Shown here in pieces: positions 1-10,282 of a DNA stretch of 64,000 nt. A program made the position numbers and the translations under genes. The stretch spans positions 21,185,508-21,249,507 of the forward strand of contig NC_088776.1 in NCBI RefSeq assembly GCF_954871325.1. Direction: 5' to 3'. A model generated the notes under the pieces. It had not been told where the DNA came from, searched no databases, and saw only the letters and a program-made list of their open reading frames with translations. The first letter of the stretch is position 1. Each line of letters opens with the position of its first letter. Source of the DNA: Gordionus sp. m RMFG-2023. Its lineage: Eukaryota > Nematomorpha > Gordioida > Chordodea > Parachordodidae.

Positions 1-85
1 TTAGAGTCAATATAAAGAAGTATAAATTAGATAAAAGAGATTGTATGAATAACATAAAGTGGAGAGAGATGTTGAAGGAGCTTAC

Positions 86-197
86 CACCAGAAAAGGTGA
101 AAGCTAAAGAGAGAGAAAAAAATAAACTAGTAGCCATCCCGTCAAGAATTGCGGGCGAACCATATATTTCTTCGTCGTTTGATGATGGAGAAATCAT
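86..197 (-). CDS. Candidate first coding exon of an unidentified gene
   Basis: An ATG at 197-195 opens 37 codons with balanced codon use, unlike the surrounding AT-rich DNA, and ends at a good donor (G|GTAAG, donor GT at 85-84) in phase 1. The peptide starts MISPSSNDEEIYGSPAILDG and then turns hydrophobic (MATSLFFSLSLAFTFSG), as expected for a membrane segment or signal anchor. The gene would continue leftwards out of the window, divergent from dystroglycan. I do not recognise the product. The start codon context (AAATTT before ATG) is acceptable. It could instead be a chance reading frame, as no second exon is visible. Confidence 0.4.
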
Positions 198-570
198 AAA
201 TTTTACTTTTTGCAAAAACCTTTTGTTTAAAAAATTTGTTGCTGGTATATTTGTCTTCTGATATGAATATTATATTGATTTTACTACATTATATATAAAA
301 ATACTATATATATATATATATGTTTCTATATTATCTTACTAATTAAATTTGTTCGTCTTTTATCCATAGTTAAATTTTACAAAATAAATTTAATATATTG
401 TTTATTTTTATTAAATACAATAAAATAATTTTTTGGAATGGGTTTAGGCCGGACTTGGGAAATTTTTTTGTATTATGGGCTTGTGATTTTTTTAATAATA
501 GATATGAGCCAGGCCTGGGGCTTAAAATTTTTTTTACTGCGGGCATAAGCTAGGCTTGGTTAAAAAATGA

Positions 571-650
571 AGGTCTCTGATTCGAATCTATAACTATCTG
601 ATTAGTGATACGCGCACCAACTTACTAGGCCACAGATGCTACTCGAAAAC
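571..650 (-). repeat. tRNA-like SINE remnant
   Basis: On the - strand this stretch carries an A-box-like segment (TGGCCTAGTAAGTTGG) followed about 35 bases later by a B-box-like segment (GATTCGAATC). The same arrangement and the shared core CTGTGGCCTA recur at 53835-53925, so the two are probably copies of one tRNA-derived SINE family rather than functional tRNA genes. Confidence 0.45.
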
Positions 651-671
651 AACTAACCATAAAATTGCGAC

Positions 672-1213
672 TAGGGATTTACCGATATTTTTATCGGATC
701 GGGCCGATATTTCACCCATTTTAAAATTTTGGTTATCGGCTAATATTATAAAATTTCCCGATCAGATCCGATATATAGCGTCTTTAACAAAATTAAAATG
801 TTATCAAATTTTAAAAATAAGTTATATCTAAAATCATTTATTTTTATAAATAAAATCGAAATCCATTTTTTTGTAAATTTTTTGAATAATTAATTAATAA
901 ACATTCTACCATATCGTTATTTTTTTGTGCATTCTGTTTATAAAAGTGTGCGATAGTCTCTTCAGAATCTGTTTTTAGTGAAGCTGGTGATATTGACAAT
1001 TACCATCGCTACAGGCTGATCTGATAAATTGGAAATTTTGTTATTTCTAAAAAGAAATCTTCGATATATTAATGTTAAATATTATTTTAAATATTTATTC
1101 CAAATTTTATAATATTATTTGTTTATTATTTATTATGTATATTATTTATTATGTATATTATTTATTATGTATATTATAGATTAACTCCAAAAAGTGGTAT
1201 CGGTACACCCCTA
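672..1213. mobile_element. Non-autonomous hAT element (MITE) with perfect 8-bp target duplication
   Basis: The element runs from TAGGGATTTACCGATA to TATCGGTACACCCCTA, inverted termini typical of hAT transposons, and is flanked on both sides by the identical 8-mer ATTGCGAC (664-671 and 1214-1221). Subterminal CGGATC/GATCCG motifs match the element at 35991-36582. It has no coding capacity; its right half holds a short tandem repeat of TATTATTTATTATGTA. Confidence 0.85.
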
Positions 1214-1299
1214 ATTGCGACGCTATCTAATATTTGAAAAACCGATAAATACAAAAACGTTCAACGTTATACATAACTTCCCTCCCTATTTACTGTCAA

Positions 1300-1575
1300 T
1301 ATGTTATTTTTTCAACCTTAAATCATTTTTTGAACGCGTTTTAAAATATGGTTATGTTGGAAATGTATTCCAGCTGTGTATAAAACCTACTTTGGGGTTT
1401 TTAGAAAATTTTTCTGTGAACTTTTCTTAATATAATTTATATTAGTTTTTACATATATTTTTTATATAAATTCTAAGTATTCAAGTTATCAAAATTGTCT
1501 GAAATTCATAGGGTAGGTATTCTAAACCATACATTTCTTGTAAAATTCAGATTCTTAAAATTTAAAAAACGCCCT
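1300..1575. repeat. Palindromic (foldback) MITE, diverged copy
   Basis: The arm around 1301-1345 (GTTATTTTTTCAACCTTAAA, then ATCATTTTTTGAACGCG) and the central ATATAATTTATATTAG match the long hairpin at 46105-46445; the right arm decays towards 1570. A third partial copy lies at about 16420-16560. No coding capacity. Confidence 0.55.
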
Positions 1576-3074
1576 AAACAAAAAAATATGGGCCCTAGTT
1601 CGAGTTCAGGAATAAAATTTTAAAAAAAGGTCGGGTCCGGGTTCAGGGTTTGGAGAACATAAAGAAATATTGACTCAAAATTACATAATTTTTTTTTACA
1701 TCTATTTATTCTATATTTCATATAAATACACATACATAATTTCAAGTAAAAAAATTACTACATTCATAATATAAAATGGAATTATGAAAACCAAAAAATT
1801 TTGAAAGATGCAAAGAAAAAAATAATTCCACAAAATTCTTTATTAAAAAATATTATTTTAATATATTTTGTCAGGATACGGGTTTACATCCCTGATTTAA
1901 AGTTAAAAAAAAATAACGAAAAAAACACATTGACGCTAACATTTACATATGAATTAAAAATTTACAATGATAGAATTATTAAAAATTTCTTTAATATTCA
2001 AGGTTAGCTCTGAACTATCTTTGTTGTTCATAATGAAAAATATGGTTTGAAAAAATAGATAGTTTGAGATAAAATAATTTCTTTATCCTGATTACTCTCT
2101 TCTTTACAGTCATTTATACGATTATTTAAAACTTGTTATTTTGTAATAAAATGAAACTATTATATTATTCTTGTAATATTTAAAATGTAAATCTATGTCA
2201 AAAAAAAAGACGACTATAAAAATGCCTGAATTTAACATTCATTATGCCCAAAACTCTTTCTACAGATAAATTTTATTGTAGCTTATTTTGTCATTATAAA
2301 ATCTATTTAAAAAGTATGGCTTAATAAAAAAATGCAATAATTTCCAATAAATGGAGGCTTATACAGTTATAAAAATAAGTTTGAATTTTTAAAAACGGTT
2401 TGAACCATTTCGCATAAATTAAAGTAGTATATTTTAAAAAATGTTATCACTAAGACCCAATTATATAGATATAGAACAACTAACGCTTAGTTCACTATTA
2501 TGCACGTACAAATATACATAATTTATAAATTATAATAAATAACCATATTTTCTAATTATGATATAAATATTTAATATAAAAATGGCGACTGATACTGCCC
2601 AACCAATCATTATAATTGATAATGATCTTTTAAAAGTTAGGATACCAATCAAATCGGTTCACCGACTTGTTTGGAGGTTCGAGCTACGAAATTTTAATGG
2701 TTAAGATTTCGATTTTGTTTGATAAATAATAACGGTCCAGATTAGGTTAGGATACCTGTTTTAAAGTAACATTTGCATTTTCTCATATTATATAAAAAAA
2801 ATTAAAAATGTTAAAAGCGGGGAATTTTTCTGCTTCATTTTTTGGGGAAAATAGTAAAAAAAACGTTAATTACAGTAACGAATCGAGGTATAATTTACGT
2901 ATTAATATTTTTGCGTGTTTTACCTGCTACCTTGTAATTTAAAAGTTTTTTTTGTCACCTAAATATAAATTTTAATATACTTAGCTTGAATGAATGATGT
3001 AATATACAGACATAAAGTTAATATTATATGGCTTCATCCATTTACAAATATATATATATATATATATTAATTAG
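1576..3074. other. Gene-poor stretch; one possible small upstream exon at 2582-2693
   Basis: Mostly AT-rich sequence with a GGGTCCGGGTTC-type repeat tail near 1620 and a TA microsatellite at 3050-3066. At 2582 an ATG opens about 37 codons containing LLKVRIPIKSV, loosely like the first Ig-like domain of dystroglycan (its SFRVTIPTDLI segment). It ends at a possible phase-1 donor (AATG|GTTAAG, 2693) that could join in phase to an acceptor at 3116-3117. This is weak and I do not count it as an exon. Confidence 0.25.
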
Positions 3075-6000
3075 AAAATTGATTGGGGATCAAAAATCAA
3101 AAGGCAGAATAAATCAGACTCTGATCTTAAAGCCTGCTTTCTTATCACGCGAGACGGAAACTTTCAACATGACACCATTTTCAGAATTTTGAATGAAATC
3201 TCAAATTCGGAATCTTTTTTTTATATAAACGTGACTCATAAGTTTCCATTTGAACATAAAAATAAAAAACCAGTTATTGTATTATCGCAACAACTTGTTA
3301 AACCACAAGAAAAATCTTATACCTTAAATAATAGTAACCTTAACGATCAAGGCAAACACAGAATATCTATTTTGGTCAGGATAAAGATACAGACGCCACA
3401 GCCTTACCACTTTTCTCGTGGTCTCTACGAAACATTAATATTTGACATCTTGAAATCCATGATCAATATCTCGTCATTATTATCTACTTCTACCTATATT
3501 AACAACCGCATTTTAAAACGATCGCTTAACGATTTGATTAAGGATGAATACGATTACAACGCTTTATTATCCTCCGATGATTCGGCTTTATACTCTGGTA
3601 ACCAACAAAATCTACGTAATTTGGATATCCGGCAAGAAAATTATCATCTTTTAGATTCTTATAACGTCAACGGTTCTCAGTCGGTGCCATTTAAAATCGA
3701 CCGCAAAACACAAGTTTTACATTCTGCTACTTTCTTTCATAACGGAAATAATAGCAATGTCAATCAGAATAACGCGATCAATGAAATGAATAATAATAAT
3801 GTACACAACGGTAGCTCTAAAAATATGATGAATTCGATCGGTGCGTTTGTAGAGTCACAGCAGGGGAAATCTAACTTAGGAGGCTTTCCACCTTCCCTTA
3901 GAAGGCCTTTAGATCAGCACGAAGTGGCGGTGGGAAAGTATTTTAGTTTTCCCATTCCTTACGACACATTTTACGATTATATCGATGGGAATACACCTAA
4001 CCTCAAACTAACCCTCTATACTATAGATAAAATTCCGCTTAATGAAGATGGCAGGTTTAATTATATTTTCTTATATCTCTACTACCTTGTGCCGGAAAAC
4101 ATCATTCACCATTAAATTTTTAGTCATGAAAAAAATATAAAATATTTTATATGGGATAAATAAATTATACCATAAATAATATTATTTAATATATTATATC
4201 AAATACTTACTGATCCACACCGAATCCCGGCCTGGTTGTATAATGCTATCATTATGCCCAGGCAGGGCTTAAAAATAAAAAGTATTTGGTGGGCGCTAGT
4301 AGAATTAATATTTATCTATATTTTATATATATATTTAAACAAATGGCTCAATAGCATCCATTTATTGCACTATAAAAGGAAAATATATCAGAGACATACA
4401 GAGCGTAGCTTTTAATTAGATCTATTTCAAAATCGAATCGAATAGTAAATTATTTATTTTCAAATACGAACAAAGAATTATTCAATTTAAATAAAACTAA
4501 TAATTCGAATAATACGAATAGTTAATATTCGACAAATTATTCAAATAATATATTTTATTCCAATCGAATTATTCTAATAATTTGATTGAATATTCAATTC
4601 AATCAGAAAAATTATTAATTTTTTTAAATAAAATTGAATCATTTGTCATTTCTTTTGATAAACTATTAATCTGAATGGTGATGTGATTAACAAGGTATTC
4701 ACTAACTGTTTGTGAAAGGTTTTTTTTTAGGAACTTACTTACTGTCAAAAAATCTCATGCCTTACAAAGAAGAACCTATAAGAAAAACTATTTGCCCTAT
4801 AAATTAAATTAATATACACTGATTTAATAACTTAATCGCTCTCAAATTATCATGATCAGTTTTTCTGTTGGTGTAATCATATAGTGGGTAGGAGACCGAG
4901 AATTCAAAATATAATAAATTGTATAATAATGCTAAAATGAGATATGATTCGCATGAAAGCAGTGGTTTTAATAGAAATTTTTTTTATCATGATGATAAAA
5001 GTGAAAATCTTTATTATAATTATAACTTGAATAAAAGGAGTTATAATAATTTTAAATGGGAAAAATATCCTAGGGGTATTGTTAAATATCCAAACAAAAA
5101 GGAAGTTGATAACTTCAAATGGGAAAAATATCCTAGTGATATTGTTAAAAAAATATAGCAATATTAGTAAAAAGCCTCTAAATTCCGAGTTGAATTTATA
5201 CCAAAATTTAGATTCTAATGAAATTGATATTTCAGATGGAATAAATAGTAATCAGCCCATTAAAACCTGTGAAATTTTAATGACTGAAAGAATAAGTCGA
5301 CCATGTAAGTGTCCTAGGGTTAAATTGAGGATTGACTGTAGGTACATTGATTACTGTTTAACACTGGAGCGAACATTTCAATAATGTGGCCTAATGGCAT
5401 TATTATGAAAGAAAACATGTGTTTAAAACATTTTGATGGTTCGATAATTGAAGTTTTAGGTAAAACTCAATTGGGATGTTGTTTTCAATGATACTATCAT
5501 AAGTTTGGATTTATGGATAGTAGAAAAAAATGTGGAAACTATTATGGAGTGGGATTGGATTACCAAAATTGGACCTCATAATAATTATTTGGATTTTTTC
5601 ATTATTGATAGCGAATTGGCTAAAGATAATACTGAAAGAAAATTAATATTTTTCCCTTTTTCATACAAGAGATAAGTTCGTTAATGTGTATATGATCTGA
5701 TCTAGAGAGGGTATACAAGAGATACATATCTATTTGAATAGAAAAGTTTTTTTTTATGTCTTTGGTCTGGTTATTAACATTGTATCAAATGAAAGAGAAA
5801 TTAGTTAATGGTAGTAAAAAAAAATTTTTATCGGCAATGTCTGCCAGATTTTGTATTTTTTGTGTTCGTTTATCTTTCTCTAAAGTTCTGATAAGCAGTG
5901 TCGGTAAGTTATTTTTAAAACAAAAAATCTTTTTCCATTTCTTGTAATTTATATTTTGTCCCCAGTTATTTTCGTTCGTTATCAGACAACTGCCGTAGTG

Positions 6001-9000
6001 AAAAGAAAGAGGAACGATGTTGAGATTCGAAGATTGGAACTATATGAGGCACGCGTGGGGAATAATATTTTGGTGATAAAATTTTGTTTGTTTTTATTCC
6101 CACTGTCTGCCTGGTCTAGTTTGTGAAATCACTTTCATTGTATTGGTGATAAAAGTTATTTGTTTATAAGAAATTTAAACAAAGTATATTATTTATTTGT
6201 GTAGAATTTTTTTTAAATTCAATTAACGTTTGTAAATCATAAAAATATTTAATTTTTTTTGTAAAATTAATTGGAAGTTTGAATATTAAATATATTCTCA
6301 TGCACACAAACTCACAGCTCGTAGACTTCGGTCATATATCCAAGTTACCATGATACGAAGAATAATGGTATACACATTAATTCGAGGGAGCCGAAAGAAA
6401 ACATAACGCAGTTTCCAGGATCCAGAAAAAAGAGATGTTTCAACTGCAACGGAGATGATCATCTTCGCAGCCAATGCCCCGCCATCGGTAGAAGATCCAG
6501 AACGCCTCTGGGAGACTCCCACCACAATTCCATCAGAGACTTCTCCTTAAATAACAAAAGAAGAGCTAGGGATATTTCTCAGAGCCACCAACAACCGATA
6601 GTTTTCTGGGACGTACATTCGGCAGCCGCGGTAGGATCACAAGCGGGGGTCCTTGATTTAGAGCCCAGCGTATCCACCTCATCAAACTCCGGAGATATAT
6701 TGCAAAGGGCAGTGGCTGAACATTGAAACTTCCACTAATAACAACCAACATTGTAACCTATAACAAAATTAGGGGAAAAAACAAATGAACCAATTAACTT
6801 CAATATAAAAAAAATTGAACTTAGATAAAAAAAAACTAATACTTAATAATGATAACTTAGAACTTAATCAATTACTTTACTCTTGAGAAATATACTTTTG
6901 CAAAATCCTCTTCAAAGACTTAATAAAATTTAATCATGATCCAGATATTTTATTATAATGTTTGAAAATTCACAAAATAATTTTAAAGACATTTTAATTT
7001 ATTTTTATTCATAAAAAATCCAATAATTCTAATAATCATGTTTTTATAAAAAAAACTAAGAAAATTTCACAAAAAAATTGATATAAACCAATTATAAACG
7101 GTTAAAAAATAGATTGACATTATATAAATATATATATATATATCGATATAAAATTGCGACCAGCGATGACAGTATGCAATAAAAGAATTTAAATACGAAC
7201 AGTGCACTATTCGATTCGCATTCGTTTCTGAATAGGCATATTAATGATTACCTTTATAGGACTGCGATATGAAGAATTGCTTAAAAATATTTATTAAAAA
7301 TCTAATTATCAATAGAATTTATGTTACACCATTAAATTTGTTACAATTCACACTAGACGAACACCACTTATATTAATCTAATTTATTATATTTCGAAAAT
7401 AAAATACACTATTAATACATAAGTTACTCTGTTCAACCTTTTCAATGATGATTTTTATACCAAAGTTAATCCTTTCTCTTAATCATTATTTCACTATATT
7501 AGATACAATTGGATCAAATTAGACTCTAGATTACCACCTCGAATATACGGTATTCCTACCACTTCAGACTTGGGCCTGCACCAACTGATGTTAGCGGCTT
7601 ATAATAAGAGAGGGATATCCGTTTATAATGCTTTTACGGTTTTCGTTCATAATAGACCCAAAGGATTTAGATCTCTTTACGATGAAGGTGTAAATCATAG
7701 ATTTTGGATATCTATGGATGCCCCTTCTGTCAATTATACTGAATATAGAAGCAGGCTGCTCGGGAATAAGGGGAGATATGGGAACGCGACCAATAGAGGA
7801 GGTTACGATTTCAAATCGGACTTAGACAGCCAGATAAACTTTTTATCCAAACTTTTGAATTATTATTACTACGGTAATAATTCTAACATTTTAAACGCTA
7901 ATCCAGTCATCAACACCTCCCTTTCTCAAAACATATATATCGATTCGATAGAGAAGGGGTCGGTACGGGTTAATTGGATCAACGATACCTTACTAACTCC
8001 CGATAAATTATCCCTCGAAGCATTTTCAGATTACATCAAGGAGAAAGGTTACAATTATAGTCGCTTACAGGGCTGTCCCTACGATTCGATCAAGAAAATA
8101 GCATCGAAATTTGTTCGACTCGAAAATAGTAATAATAATAACGACGATTTTCTAAACAAGTCGGCAAGAAAGTTTGCCATCAATCCCGATTTTCAAAAGG
8201 CCATGGGTCCAGACTACAAGGTCAAAAAGGCCGGCTACGAATTGCTGCATTCGTGTTACCCTTTTAAACCTGCTCCGCTTAAAAGCGTTAAGCAGGCGGG
8301 GAATTCCCCAGTCGAAAGCGTTAGCTCTAATCACGAAAGGAGTATCTGGCTAACCACCATCATACCTGCCCTTGTTATGGCTCTCCTCCTATTACTGGCG
8401 GGACTTATAGCCTGTTGTCTTTATAGGTATAATATACTCATTTTAATCTTTTTTTAAGAGATAGTAATTTATTTACAATCATAGAGTATTCTTTTTTAAA
8501 TTAAAACTTTTGGCAAATATTTACATTTTTGCCTAATGCCTTTTCTTAATTTATTAAAAAATAAATAATTATGACTAAAATTTGTTTTTTATTAAAAATA
8601 AATTGGCAATTAACTTTTTAAAGTTAAGAAAAAAAAAACATATTTTTTAAATACTCATAAGTTTAGGCCTCAATTAAATATAATTGCTTTTCTGCGCCAA
8701 TCTTAATTTTTGACATATCGTCGTCTGAGAATTATATTATTTTATCGCCACTTTTTCCAATTTTAAAAGAGAGCAATTTGAAAAATTCCTTATCTGTGTT
8801 AATTTTTTTTTTAATTTAAGGATATGCATATTTTATAGTTCCTCATAACTAATTATATAAAATATCATGATATATTTTTCAAAAAATTGTTTATTTTTAT
8901 TATACTAAAACTGGAGATATATTAAATACCAAATTTTATTTTTATTATTTTAAGAAATAATATTCTATCTAAAAATATTATTGAATAATAATAATTAATT

Positions 9001-9976
9001 ACTAATGTTAACAAGATAACGACTAATATTTTATTTTACAAATTTAAATATGATATTTTGATGGAATGGATAAAATTAATGTATATTATTTTTCTTTAAA
9101 TAATGATAAAAAAAAATTTTTTATATCAGTAATATCAGGATCTTTATATAGGACCATACAATCAGTTAAAATAACTCTTAATTTCATTTACGCAATACTT
9201 GAAAGCGTTCTAAATAATTATATGATGGGATGGATTGATTATTTTTTGTAAATGGAATAATATAATTTTAACAATAAGAAGAGATAGAATAATTTTATAT
9301 GTTAAAAGTTAAGATTTTTTTATGTTAAATAGATTAATACATTCTTAAATAATAGATCTTTAAAAAAATCATTTTTGACAAAAATTGGAAATGGAATAAC
9401 CTAATTCTCAGGCGACAATATATCTCGACATTATTATTTTAATTTGGGTACGATAACAAAAAGGTTAAAAATCACCTTAAACCTAGGCCTACCTATTTCA
9501 GAAATTAGCAAATATTTTACAAAAACAGGCCTTATTTTAAGAATTTGCATAATAGTTCAAGAAAATAACATTTAATTTTTTTAGAAAAATTATCAAACCT
9601 TTACCTAATTGTATTTTGCTTTTGCATGTATCTTATAAGACGGACCCACAAACCTCGATTCACTACGGAAGATGACAAGGCATTATTTAGGAAAGGAATT
9701 CCGGTCGTTATATATCCGCAAGAGTTTCAGGATAATCCCAATAACATAGTAGTTAACCCCACGACCACGAACCTTATTCAATACGGTGGAAATATAGCTA
9801 ACGCTGCTTCTCCTCCCCCATTTCATTCTGCCCATTCCAATCCATACCAACCTCTTCTGCAACCCAATCCTTTAACTCACAATGTTACGATTTTAAGTAA
9901 TAAACCATCTGCCAATATACCTTCTTCCTCTAAACAAATTAACTACAACAATTATTCAGCACTTAATACTGATTGA
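3075..9976 (+). CDS. DAG1: Dystroglycan (alpha/beta precursor), C-terminal three exons
   Basis: Dystroglycan links extracellular matrix to the dystrophin cytoskeleton. Exons: 3075 (left edge uncertain; acceptor candidates 3073-3074, 3116-3117, 3183-3184) to 4054, 7503-8426, 9640-9976; both joins are phase 2 and restore an Arg codon. Exon A holds a poorly conserved N-terminal domain, a ~130-residue Asn-rich linker and the start of the second cadherin/Ig-like domain (VGKYFSFPIPYDTFYDY). Exon B completes it (AYNKRGISVYNAFTVFVHNR), then a SEA domain with the Gly-Ser self-cleavage site (EKGSVRV, GS at 7957-7962), two cysteines matching the beta-subunit disulfide, and a membrane helix (IPALVMALLLLLAGLIACCL). 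Exon C is the tail (FTTEDDKALFRKGIPVV), ending at TGA 9974-9976. The usual mucin-like Thr/Pro stretch and the C-terminal PPxY are absent; only SPPPF (9809-9823) remains. Signal peptide exons were not found. Confidence 0.94.
4919..5660 (+). mobile_element. Retroelement fossil, possible LTR-type pol/protease remnant
   Basis: Short reading frames include a stretch resembling a retropepsin-like aspartic protease region of an LTR-type polyprotein. The copy is broken, with several breaks, and no flanking LTRs are visible. It sits in a dystroglycan intron and looks old. Family assignment is tentative. Confidence 0.35.
6322..6726 (+). mobile_element. Retroelement fossil with a CCHC zinc knuckle (gag-like or LINE ORF1-like)
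   Basis: A reading frame of about 135 codons contains a CX2CX4HX4C zinc knuckle (CFNCNGDDHLRSQC), usual in nucleocapsid-type proteins of LTR elements and in ORF1 of some LINEs. No other domain is recognisable and no start codon is seen, so this is a fragment. It lies in the dystroglycan intron on the same strand, about 0.7 kb after the protease-like relic; whether both came from one insertion cannot be told. Confidence 0.5.
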
Positions 9977-10276
9977 AAAAAATTTCGTTCCATTCACTTA
10001 TAATTCATTGTATATTTAAAAAAATATGTTTTGGTTTTATATTATTCGTATATTTTTTTAATTTTTTTTTATTGTAATAATAGATTTAAAAAAGTTTTAT
10101 CTGATTTATAAAACATTTTGATCATTTGTATTATCATTATCAATTTGCGTTTTGATTTTTAGGTTGTTGAAATATAAACAATTACAAAAAATATTACCAA
10201 ATATCATTATTTGCGCATTTTTTTTTACCATGCCTAATTTTTTAAAAAAAATTTTTTGTGTAAATTGTAAAAATAT

Positions 10277-10282
10277 AATAAA
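10277..10282 (+). terminator. Likely dystroglycan poly(A) signal (AATAAA)
   Basis: An AATAAA hexamer about 300 bases after the stop codon at 9974-9976, with T-rich sequence following. Other A/T-rich variants are nearby, so the choice is provisional. Confidence 0.4.

Larger units (their letters stand above)
4055..7502 (+). other. Dystroglycan intron filled with repeats
   Basis: Donor AG|GTTTAA at 4055 and acceptor ATATTAG ending at 7502. Inside are an AT-rich segment with repeated CGAATA/TTATTCG motifs (4425-4640), two retroelement relics (listed separately) and a TA microsatellite (about 7124-7142). The CGAATA-type segment recurs near 11615-11690, 16895-17340 and 46490-46660, suggesting a dispersed non-autonomous element. 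Confidence 0.6.

Noticed and set aside
1801-2007. 68-codon + frame
   Set aside because: Lys/Asn/Ile-rich, as expected by chance in AT-rich DNA; no splice sites or domain.
9066-9251. 61-codon frame in the second dystroglycan intron
   Set aside because: The 8426-9640 splice already joins conserved sequence in phase; this frame has no similarity to dystroglycan.
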